Source: Oscarella lobularis
Lineage: Eukaryota; Porifera; Homoscleromorpha; Homosclerophorida; Oscarellidae
NCBI RefSeq assembly: GCF_947507565.1
Contig: NC_089178.1
Span: 1,054,001 to 1,118,000, forward strand
DNA length: 64,000 nucleotides
Direction: 5' to 3'
In this document: piece after piece, positions 20,876 to 33,553 of the stretch
Position numbering within the stretch: position 1 is the first letter of the stretch
Layout: each line of letters begins with the position of its first letter
Made by a program: the position numbers and the translations under genes
Notes under the pieces: model-generated
What the model was told of the DNA's origin: nothing
Databases searched by the model: none
Seen by the model: only the letters and a program-made list of their open reading frames with translations

Positions 20876-21109
20876 AATGGATTGTTGGTTGTTTTTTTTG
20901 TGGATTGCAACGGGGTGCTGCGATTTAAATTTTGATTTTCAATTAAAGCACTTGCAAACACAGCCTGGGAAGTATCAAGTCTAGAATTATTCTACACAAA
21001 AAATAGAGCTAGGGCACTTATTGTTAGAATAGAAAGGAGGGGAGGAGGGGATCAATTGCATGCACATAGGAGGCTCTGGCCTACTGACAGTATCAACATC
21101 GTTCTCTCA

Positions 21110-24263
<3,154 letters not shown>

Positions 24264-24289
24264 CCTTCGCTGTTGTTCGTTTGGTATTT

Positions 24290-24300
24290 TGCGCATGCTC
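24290..24300. promoter_or_regulatory. NRF1-type site upstream of KDM7 gene
   Basis: TGCGCATGCTC differs by one base from the NRF1 consensus YGCGCAYGCGC. It lies 26 bp before the KDM7 start codon. An NRF1 gene is encoded 9 kb away in the same window. Confidence 0.45.
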
Positions 24301-24432
24301 ATTAGTGTGATTGAATTAATTAATACGTTGCGGTCATTAACTAAAGCTAAAACATTTTATTGAGGGATATACTGTATAGTGCAATTTAAACCAGCTGCCC
24401 CGTATAAAATCTATTTATGTTTCTACCTTACG

Positions 24433-25528
24433 TTACATTTCTATGTCCAAGATGAGTGGAAAGTGATCCGATGCGTTGTTCTGAACGATTTGACAGTTTT
24501 TCACTTTGCCTTTCCACTTGCTTGATAGCCAAAAATAGTCAATGCCATACCTAAACATCAGGCAATTGATTTGAGTCGTAGGAAGTGAACGAGTGTCGTA
24601 CTTTGGACTTCTAACATGTGCCGTGAATCGTTTCTCTGGTCGTCCTGCTACGGTCCAAGCATCCCGATACCCTGATTTAGTCAAAAGCTAAAACCAATTC
24701 TTTAACGTATATAATCTTATCCTTCAACGCTAACCTTTGTCACCTTGTGCTCAGGTAGTTCCCAGCGACGACTCTTCCTCTCTTCTATCAGGTCTTCCCA
24801 TTCGTCACTAAGCAAAAAGAGAAAATTGAAGCAAAACAAAGACTAGACAGACTCTCAATGCCTATTTACTCATCATAGTCGGATCTGGTGAGCGAGTTGA
24901 AATCTCCCATTAGTATATGCGGTTTTTTGAGCTGTTTACACCGCTCCAGCAACTTGCCTGCCTGAAGAAGACGCAACTCTTCCGACATGTGATCAAGATG
25001 TGTCTTAGCACAAAAAGAGATCTTCAGCGTGATCTATAAAACCAAATCCAAGTGTCCAGCTCACCACAACGACGACAATGTCAGCCAATTCGCCAAAAAT
25101 AGCACAACGGAGTTCCTGCAGAGGAAGAGTTTCTTTCGAGGAAAACTTGGAGCTAAGCGAGTTGGAAGGTAATTTGCAAACAAAAACGCTTGTCTTACGA
25201 TGAGAGCAATGCATTTCCTAAATATCCATCACCGGAATCTCCGTGTGTCCAATCCTTGAAAAATGTCAGTTTTTCGGCAAACGCCTCGATGACGCAATTT
25301 GGGTGTCCAGGATGTTGCGTTCTGCATCGAGTGACCTGTACATACGAGCAATGGACAATGGAATCGGTGGAGAGCGTCGGTTTCAACCTCGTTGAGTCCC
25401 AAAACGTCGGGTTTCCACGTTCGAACGCAATCGACGACTCGGTCGAAGTTGCAGCGATATTTCTCGTCCTCCCAACCGTGAATATTGAACGTCATCAGAC
25501 GGAACGTCGTCGACGAACCTTCAGCCAT
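24433..25528 (-). CDS. Endonuclease/exonuclease/phosphatase-fold enzyme
   Basis: This is a member of the DNase I-like EEP superfamily, which hydrolyses phosphodiester or phosphate bonds in nucleic acids, inositol lipids or sphingomyelin; the substrate here is unknown. It starts at 25528 (MAEGSSTTF). The conserved blocks appear in order: LMTFNIHGWED, KPDVLGLNEV with the catalytic glutamate, ILMGDFNSLTRSDYDD with the D-x-N pair, and a final ASDHFPLILDIEM with the catalytic Asp-His. The stop is at 24433. Spliced length is about 300 residues with no signal peptide or membrane span, so it is probably cytosolic. I do not recognise a closer subfamily. Head-to-head with TMEM254. Confidence 0.85.
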
Positions 25529-25561
25529 TGTTGCGATCACGTGTCAGCGCTCCCGTACGTA
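25529..25561. promoter_or_regulatory. 33-bp divergent spacer with E-box
   Basis: This is the whole gap between the start codons of the EEP enzyme (-) and TMEM254 (+). It contains GATCACGTG, with CACGTG at 25538-25543, in its centre. The promoters and 5' UTRs must overlap the neighbouring coding sequence. Confidence 0.7.
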
Positions 25562-26076
25562 ATGTCGAATGACGCTTACTTCGAGTTCGTAGGCTTCGTC
25601 TGGTGGGTGCTTGCACTGGGCATGTTCTTGTACGGGGTACGTTGTTCATACACGTAGCCTACATCTCCACCAACTGCCTTCATCTCACAGATTGCCGCTC
25701 TTGCACCCGGCTACTTTCCATACTCCATTCCAGGACTCGGATTTGTAGCTAAATATATGCTTCAACATTATCCGACTCTCTTCCGCTACGGGTAGCGACG
25801 TTCTACACTCTCATTTATGATTATTAATAATAATAATAATAATTCAGATTTTATGGCGCAGTTGTTGTTCACCTATTCGAAGCATTGGCGGCATACTTTA
25901 TTGCTCGGTAGACGAACTGCCTGTTCAAAGTCGTCTTCGTTGTTTTCTATAAGTAGTGTCTCTGCAGGGGAAAGGGACTGAGTGTTGGCGCGGCGTGCAA
26001 ATGGGCCGCTCAGACGCTTCTGTTCGGATTCCCGTCACTTCTCCTGCTGCGAAAATACAAAAAGCACGGCGATTAA
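25562..26076 (+). CDS. TMEM254: Transmembrane protein 254
   Basis: This is a small multi-pass membrane protein of unknown function. It starts at 25562 (MSNDAYFEFVGFVWWVLALG). Three further exons give PGYFPYSIPGLGFVAKYMLQ, RYGFYGAVVVHLFEALAAYF and LLFGFPSLLLLRKYKKHGD, with the stop at 26074-26076. About four hydrophobic segments, the P-x-SIP-x-LG motif, the HxFEAL segment after the second span and the basic C-terminal tail all fit TMEM254. Introns are about 50-60 bp. The gene converges on the PEP-synthase-like gene with only 75 bp between stop codons. Confidence 0.85.
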
Positions 26077-26151
26077 CTAACGGCGTTGCACTAAGGTCGA
26101 TTTGAGTATTCTTTTTGCGATAACACGTTCACTGGGAATACATTTTCCTTT

Positions 26152-29100
26152 TTACTCGTCCACTTCTTCTTTCTTCTCCTCGTCGTCGTCATCGCCATTC
26201 TCCTTTTCCTTTTCCAAGATTGTGATTTTGCCCTACAAAATCAAACTTTCATTTTAATTAAAAGGGGGCTTTATACGCTCTTACTTTTCCAGCGTCCACG
26301 TGCACTGTCATTCCCGTCTAAACACAATAGTTTATGTAGTAGAGCCATACATCATTATTAACTAATTATTTCTACTTTCAATCGTTTCATCAAACCACCA
26401 GACACGCCGACCACTGTCGGCAAACCCAGCTCCCTCGCTACAACAGCAGAATGCGAAAGGAGGCTAACGAGAACAAAACAAAGTCCTACTAGTGGTGCTA
26501 TGAGTCTATAACTCATACCTTCCCCTTTCAATCAGCAATCCTGAGCAAACGGGATAGAGAGGAACCCAGCCGGGATCAGTCCTCGCCGTCACCAGAATCT
26601 CGCCGTTCATTCCACGCGCTTCGTCAATGCTCTTCACAACGCGAACTTTGCCTTGAATCACGCCCGGACAGCAAGCGGTTCCCATCAGAACGTTTGGATC
26701 AGACGAAGCTTGAGCCTTGGGAGTAAATAGGAGAAAGCGTAGTCTAAAAAAAGCAAGTCAAAAATGCTAGCAACCTCGTGTTCTTTGAGAAGATCAAGAT
26801 CTTCAAGTATGGCCGGAAAACCCATGTAGCAGCCAGCTGCTCCGCGTGTCAGAAATCGCTCAGGAGGAGGAAGGGACTAAAAACAGCGCTCAGCCCTGCA
26901 ATGCTTGCGCGTGCATTGAATGTACCTTTCTGTATTCGTCAATTTCCTCTCGACGAATAGCGACAAGACGACGAAGGTTGTTGGTTACAGATCGACCATC
27001 GTTGAACGCATACAGTTCATCGAGAGTCAAATAGAAGATATCCTAAATAAACTTCATCTATCTATCTATCTATCTATCACTCAATTTCTTGATGCGTACC
27101 CCCTTGTCATCCGTTAGTCCCAGTTTTTTCAAATTCAATCCAATCGCACGGAATAGCGAACGGATGATACCCCACAGTTTCGTGCGGGAGAAGCGCAAAT
27201 TTTCACGGTGCTTCACGGCTAGAACACTCATTGAAAACTCTAAATGACTCTGATTATATCTGACCTCTTCTGGTGTGCGAGAGAATCCAATTGAAGAATA
27301 TCCTGTAGTAAAACGGCAACGACTTCGATACGACTTCTTCCGCGTTTGTTTTGATTTCGTGCTCGCGCTTTTCCATCGCGTCAACCGAATAGGAACCAGA
27401 ACGAACGTATCCACACAACGTATCTAAGATGAAACCTAAACGCGCAACGTTCATACTTTTGTGAATGAGTAGAAGTCTCAAACTCGACTCACTCGGATCA
27501 TCGAGCAAAGTGCTCGACTCCAATTTCAGTTCATCAACACATCGAAATCCGTATAAGGTCAGAAAGGTTTTGATGCGATGAGCAACTTCCACCTGACGAT
27601 GCAAAAGTCTTTCACTTCTTTTTCCCTCCTTTTTATCTCTTCTACCTTTTGTCCTTCAATGTCGGCGCCATTCTCGCTGTTGGTGCGACGATTCGACGAG
27701 GCAACTGACGATCGTCGAGCGCGCACTTTTCCTTGAGAGACGTCCGAGTCGCCGCCACTCGGTTCACTGACCGTCTCAATACCGAGCTGATGATTGACGA
27801 GATACGTGAGCTCTTCTCTCTCAGTCAAGAACCATTCTCGCAGAGAAGGACCTAGAGAGCCGCCCAGTGGTCGTATTGTAAATGAAATTCTGAGGGCTTA
27901 GTTCCCCATCTAACCTGACGTGTCAATGTACTGCGCTATGCTCATAAGCATTTTTGTCGGCTTTGTACTTTCGACGTCTCCTTGCCCGCAAAGAAGATCA
28001 TTTTGTAGTGACTGAGCCTACGTAAAGCAGAGCGCACAACATAGTCGCATCGATAACTGCTTCGTTTCTGTTTTTCTCACTTTATCACCATCGCCCTTGC
28101 AGAGAAGAGAGCTGACGAGCTTCTTCAGTATGCCGAAAAAGAGCATGACGTACGTGTCATTGATGACGGGTACCTCCCATCTGTCAATAACGTTCTAAAA
28201 AAGACGAATTACCACTAAACATAAACAAATGAACGCGAGTGGCGAGACTCACCGTCAACAACTTTTTGAAATATTCTATCTGCTCAGTCAGCGACAATTT
28301 TTCAAAGTCAGTTGCTAAGGCTGCCGTGTATTGCTGATTGAAATTTTCAAAGAAACCCTCAACAAGAGCATCAATGCGGTAGACTACATCAGGTTAGCAC
28401 ATAAAGCATTAGAGGATAGGCAAAGGGAAGACCAACGTACTCTTATGTGCTACGCCAGCCCATACTTTCATCTTTGTCCATATGCCATACTTTGGAGCGG
28501 TGTCGCTAATTCGACCCAACTCCTGCTCCAAGTCACCCTCGAGACTCTAGCAAAAAATGCAGACATAAAATTAAAGAGGTGTATATTATCTTTTACCTGC
28601 TTAACTCCCATCATCGTTTCCATGAACTTACCCGTATTGCCAATGGGAATGCAGGCAAGACAGCGATACCAATTCATGAGATTGTAGTAGATGTTCCCGC
28701 GAACGTAGCCGAGCATGTTTCGCAAAAACGGCTTGTGCCGTTTAACTACCGTCTCGGGAACGCCAGCAACCAAGAGAGACAAAGTATAAACCTAAATAAA
28801 ATTGTACTAATTAAATACGTCATAAAATTGAACTAATTAAAGCAACTGCCCTGCCGTATACGTAGGAAGCAAAGGAGAACGTCAGAGGCGTTGTGACCCC
28901 GCTGTACGACTCCACAATGTTGGAATTGTCCCACAGAGTGGGCAAAGATCCGACTGCAGACAGATTGAAGAAGCACGAAGGTGGAAGGGTCACAATGGGC
29001 CTCGTTTGCAGACAATAGAGAACGCCTAGAAAACACTGGGTGTCCAAAACAGATCTTACAGTTACAGAAGTATGTATGTATATGCACTATAATGATTCTG

Positions 29101-30225
29101 CAGATGAATGCCTATGTTACCTTTCTCGAATCCGTACTCAAAGTCCTGAGGACGACCCAGTTCCCGTTCGAGAGCTGTGATGAGTTGACAGATTTCAACT
29201 GCTTGTTCGTCAGTCAATACGGATTTCTCTTTTTTATCCGCGGCAACAGGAGCCTAATATGAGCCAAGTTCTCTTTTTCCGAAAAGGCTCTCTCTCTCTC
29301 TCAATTCGCGCATACCTTTTCAACTCCTCCGCCTTGAGCCTGCAAGAATTGATAATCTTTCTCAATAAGCGTCTTTGTGACTTTAAGAGTATCGCGATTG
29401 ACCTAAAAATAACGAAGACGACATGCATAAATTTCTAAAATCCAGCCTCCTATTCACCTCGTAGCTGTCTGATGACAGTTCGCCGCCGACGAGACCCTCC
29501 CCCAGTCCGTAAACGGCTTCAACATACGAACTATTCGACGACATGGGCTTCAGCGGATGTCTCGAGAAGGCGACGCCGCTGTATTCCGAATTGACCATGA
29601 CCTGCAAAAAACCAGTCATCGGCATTTTCACTTCATTTTTTTCCCCTCACCTGAACGACGACGGCCATTTTGACGCCAGCCAACGGCAATCCGCAATCCT
29701 TTCGATGCTGCATGACGCGCGCCGAGAAGCACGAAGCCCAGCAACGTCGCACGGCGCCGCGCACTTGTTCGGCGCCGCGCTGAAAGAGATACGTCTCGAA
29801 TTGACCGGCGAACGAGTGCGCGGCGCTGTCTTCATCGGTTCCGCTCGATCGAACGGCGACGAAATGATCGACGAAGGGACTGCGATCGAGACGCGACGCG
29901 ATTTCGCTTTCGAGCGCGTCGGGAAGCGGCGACGATTCGAACGCCGCCTCGACGGCCGTCGCCGCGCGTTCGAGATCGTCGTCGACGCGTAGAAGCGATT
30001 GGAGATCGCTTTTCTGCGAGACCGGGCTGCGTTTTAGGGCGATAGGAAGTTCGGACTCTTTGTTATTACTTCGACGAACGCGTCGAACGCGTGTGTCGTG
30101 ACGCAAAACCACGGCGGGACGTTGCAGAAAGCGAACTGGCTCAAGCGCCACATGTTCGTCGCCTTTCCGCCGGCTGTGGCGGATAGATTCGCTCCGTTGC
30201 TTGACGAGTCGACAATCAGTGCCAT
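26152..30225 (-). CDS. PEP synthase / rifampicin phosphotransferase-like
   Basis: This is an enzyme of the pyruvate-phosphate-dikinase superfamily. It starts at 30225. The N-terminal ATP-binding part reads GGKATNMWRLSQFAFCNVPP, HFVAVRSSGTDEDSAAHSFA, VMVNSEYSGVAFSRHPL and YGLGEGLVGGELSSDSYEV. These are the standard PPDK_N/PEP-synthase blocks. A helical middle region of some 500 residues follows (about 29.2-27.0 kb). The C-terminal phospho-histidine swivel domain contains GWVPLYPVCSGLLIERG, spliced to SLLSHSAVVARELGLPTVVG, whose histidine is the phospho-carrier. An acidic tail ends at 26152-26154. The order ATP-grasp, middle, His domain is that of rifampicin phosphotransferase and related fused proteins. 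The natural substrate in animals is not known. The gene has many short introns, so it is not a bacterial contaminant. Confidence 0.87.
27056..27078. repeat. (TCTA)n microsatellite in intron
   Basis: About six ATCT units lie in an intron of the PEP-synthase-like gene. Confidence 0.9.
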
Positions 30226-30411
30226 GGTCGACTTATGCGCGATGAATGCCTGTTGTACTTCCGCTCGAGTCTTCCGGGATCTTTGTTTGATATCTAGCTA
30301 CACGAATATTGATTACGGTTGCCTAGAGACTGCTTCGAGGTTGGCCGTTCTTCACCTGGAACCGCGTCGAGATCCCGCCGTCGCTAATAAGCAGATGACA
30401 ATTTACGCGTA
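30226..30411. promoter_or_regulatory. Divergent region PEP-synthase-like / SMKR1
   Basis: 186 bp separate the two start codons. GGTTGCCTAGAGAC (30318-30331) resembles an RFX X-box, the element that drives ciliary genes. This would fit SMKR1 if that gene is ciliary. Confidence 0.4.
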
Positions 30412-30871
30412 ATGGTAAGTCGTGGGCCCGCATAAGCGAAAGGGAGTACGGCGCTGATGAGTCGAAACTCCCCGTGTCTCTGAAAGAAGACGAGTAGAAC
30501 GCTTGATTGAACTATGGGGCGTTTTGTGAACTTACTTCGAAAGCTTTTTCGTCTGTACCTCTTCGATTTTCTCCGTTTTTCGTTGTACGTAGCCTGTGAA
30601 GAAAAAGTCAGCCGGAAAAAGTACGAAAAAGGCCGGTACCAGTGGAAAGGGAAAGAAAAAAAAGAAGGGATCGGGTGGAAAGAAAAAGAAGTCGAAGAAG
30701 GCAACGACGAAAAAGGACCCAGTCAAGCCCCCTGATCCATTCAGTCCTGCAGCGGTCAAAAATGCTTACTACATATGCCACACGGCCGTAGACTTTCTAG
30801 AGAAGCGAGGGTTTAGTTGGCCTGAGAAGCCTAAAACGAAAAAGAAAGGAAAAAAGAAGAAGAAAAAGTAG
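30412..30871 (+). CDS. SMKR1: Small lysine-rich protein 1
   Basis: This is a very small basic protein. The coding exons are 30412-30414 (just ATG) and 30593-30871, giving 93 residues. The donor ATG|gtaagt and acceptor gtacgtag|CCT join M to PVKKKSAGK, as in the human start MPAKGKKG. Two lysine/glycine-rich stretches flank the conserved core FSPAAVKNAYYICHTAVDFL and EKRGFSWPEKP. This core matches SMKR1 (SPAAMLNLYYIAHN.ADCL..RGFHWP). No function is established. Without the one-codon first exon, the second exon has no ATG near its 5' end, so the intron is required. Confidence 0.88.
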
Positions 30872-30960
30872 ACATGTGCGATTTGATTTTTTGTTTTTTC
30901 TATAAGGCGTGGCTTGATTTCTGTAAGACTTGGAGAGCTTAGGTACACCGAGTGTATGTA

Positions 30961-30989
30961 GTAGTAATAATAATAATAATAATAATAAT
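30961..30989. repeat. (TAA)n microsatellite, intergenic
   Basis: About nine TAA units lie in the 337-bp stretch (30872-31208) between the convergent SMKR1 and NRF1 genes. I see nothing else in that stretch. Confidence 0.9.
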
Positions 30990-31208
30990 GACGATATGAC
31001 GAATTAGAAACAGACTATATATAGAAACTTCATGCAATTGCAGGCTAGTTGCGTTTTTTTACTCTAATAGTAACTACGGATAGGAAATTTTGCAAACGGA
31101 CAACAGAGGAAGGGACACGTTATCATCACTTACTGTAGCACTAGCACAACAATGACACGGAGACAATTCGCTCTCCCTCATCAAAAAACGGCTAATAAGT
31201 TATCCTCA

Positions 31209-33222
31209 TCACGAGGATTCCAGTGTAACAACTTCTATTGATTCGCCGGACTGCGGAACGACGACGGTCTCGCCGGGAAAGGCGGCAGTGGTACCCAGTG
31301 CAGTAGAATCATCCTAAAAAAACAACAGTTTTACGACTGCTTTGTATCCTCCGCCTCCTCCTCTGCCTTGCCTGTACAACTCCTACCAAAACGTCGGCAG
31401 CGCCTGCTGATTCTGACGATTGCGTCGTTGCAGCCTGACCATACGCGTGCGCGAGAGCGTCAATGGAAATCGTCGCCGAGCCGGACTGGCTCAAACTCGT
31501 CGTTCCTCCAATCAGCACAGCCGTTCCCGCTGGCAGGTCAACGATATCAGACGGATCAATGACTTGCGTTGCGTCGGCGGTGCCCGTAGCCGACGAAACG
31601 ACAATCGCCGGATCGCCAGACGAAGCGAGAACTTCCGTCGTGATATGCGTACTCCCGCCGGAATCAGTCACGGGCGCGGCAGCCGGTCCGTCGACTTGAT
31701 TGACAGCCTCATTGATGGTCGATGAGCCGTTGCTGTTGCCACCGACGAGAACAGCTTGCGCTTGAGCCTGGGCGACAATCGCCGCCGTGTTGGGATCGGA
31801 CAAATCAACGGCTAAATAGGAGATCGTCCCGTCTGTGTTGATTTGCTGGATGAGCTGCGTATTGGGCGGAAGCTGCTGGAGCTGCTGCGCTGTCAGCCCG
31901 GGAACGACAGACGGGTTATCGTGAATGATGACGGCCGCTTCGCCGACGTCGCCGCCGACGCCGCGATTCAGGCCGGCGCCCGTCGCGCGTCTTTTCGCAC
32001 TCGGCTCATCCGATCCGTCACTCATCTCCGGGAGGAGATCCAATCGGCCGTGATGCGCGTAACAATTGCGTATGATCTGTCGCAGGACCTCCGTCCACGG
32101 AACGCGCGACTTCTCCTCTTCGGGACGCACGTCGCTGCGCACGTTCTGCCAGGGAACGCCGGCGGGCCACCAGCTGGGACGCAAGTCGTCTTTACCCCAA
32201 CCGGGTTTGGGACGCTCGACGGAATATTTGAGCATGATCGGTATGAAAGTGCGTAGCTGGGCTTGCGTCATCTTATCTAACGGTGTCGGTATGCCGTCGC
32301 AGACGAGTGGCGGCAATTCGTGGAGACTCGCGTCTTGCACGACGGGCGGCGGCGCTTGTCGTTGCAACGTGTTGTCGAGCCGACTCACCAAGACGTTCTT
32401 TCGTTTCATGACGGCCATTTCGAGTTGAGGCGAACCGAACACCTTGATCTGACCGCTCTGATTCGGCGTGTTCATCTTCGACGGCACGAACGTCACGACG
32501 ACGGCCTGCTGACCGATGCGCGCGCAAAACTCGTCGACCGTCGCGCGCAACTTGCGCAGAAGACGCGTCTGTTGTCGCCGACGCACGGACGGATTCGTCT
32601 CGAACGTGTACGTCTCGTCGTTATGACGACGCTTCCGGGTGGTGGCGACGGCAGCAGCGGCGGCAACCCCCACGGGACCGGCAGCGGCTAATTGAACGGT
32701 GACGTCATTAGAATCGACGAGCAAGTCGGACTGATCCAACGACGACGCATTCGCGCTCATTCCGCCGCCGCCGCCGTCGTCGTCATCGTCGGACGAAAAA
32801 TCAGAAAAATCATCGATGTCGCCAGGCGTCGTCGTCATTGTCGTCGTCGTCGTCGTCGCGGTGCCGCCGGCTATCGTGTACAAATTCGAATTCGCTGGCG
32901 TTTTCGAAGCGGCGACGAGTCGCGGCTGGGACGGAGTCGACGTATAAGGACCGGCGGCAAGAATTCGAACGATCGTAGGCGTCGTTGTCGTTGTCGACGT
33001 CGTCGGTTGGTCGAGTCTCGTTTCGGCGATGGCTGCCGCGTCGGTTGTGAGTCGGAGGACGTCATCGGTCGTTGGAGCGGTCGTAGCCGTTGGGATTTCG
33101 TTTGTCGTTACTGCGACCGTTGAGACGATCGCTTCGATTGCTGCCGAGTCGACGAGGGCACCGCCGGCGGTCTCGACCGCCCCCAATTGATCGACGTCGG
33201 TTGATGCATGCGTAGAAGCCAT
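31209..33222 (-). CDS. NRF1: Nuclear respiratory factor 1
   Basis: This is a homodimeric DNA-binding activator of GCGCATGCGC promoters (mitochondrial biogenesis, ribosome and cell-cycle genes). Two exons, 33222-31387 and 31313-31209, are joined in phase 0 and encode 646 residues. The dimerisation/DNA-binding domain contains FETNPSVRRRQQTRLLRKLR, DEFCARIGQQAVVV, PLDKMTQAQLRTFIPIMLKY, SVERPKPGWGKDDLRPSWWP and NVRSDVRPEEEKSRVPWTEV. Upstream, LAAAGPVGVAAAAAVATTRK is nearly identical to the human protein. The last exon ends ESIEVVTLESS, matching the human terminus EVVTLEQ. An in-frame ATG at 33333 would add 37 residues. I prefer 33222 because that extension overlaps YY1-, CRE- and E-box-type motifs. 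The N-terminus is Thr/Ser-rich with an Asp run. Confidence 0.95.
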
Positions 33223-33278
33223 CGCTTCGGCGCAGGTCTCCTTTTCGTGACGATCGCCGAGCTTGCGCGGCCCGAACC

Positions 33279-33347
33279 AATATGGCGGAGAGCGATTGCG
33301 CTTGCTTGGTTGATCACGTGAAATAGACGTCATTTGGTAATCACGTG
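33279..33347. promoter_or_regulatory. NRF1 promoter motif cluster
   Basis: AATATGGCGG (33279-33288, YY1-type), TCACGTGA (33314-33321), GACGTCA (33326-33332) and TCACGTG (33341-33347) lie just upstream of the chosen NRF1 start. The rest of 33348-33553 holds no gene. Confidence 0.55.
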
Positions 33348-33553
33348 TGTTGCGTTGGCGGCAACTTCAAGAAATCTTGGGACTTGTAAAACGAAAGCTA
33401 CGCGTCTCCTACTATGAATTGAGGACCGATTGGCAAAAGATTTTGATTACTATGACTGCATTTGGCACTTTCTTATTAATTAATTAACCCAACTCAAAGA
33501 AAGAAAGAAAGATACCACTATGAGTAATCGCAACAGCTAAAACGCAACAACAA

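Noticed and set aside
31314-31386. Reading NRF1 straight through to a stop near 31.31 kb
   Set aside because: That frame ends in an Arg-rich stretch unlike NRF1. Splicing out 31314-31386 gives the conserved EVVTLE terminus.
32690-33123. Long plus-strand open frame rich in Arg over 32.7-33.1 kb
   Set aside because: It is the antisense of the Asp/Thr-rich, GC-biased NRF1 N-terminal coding region.
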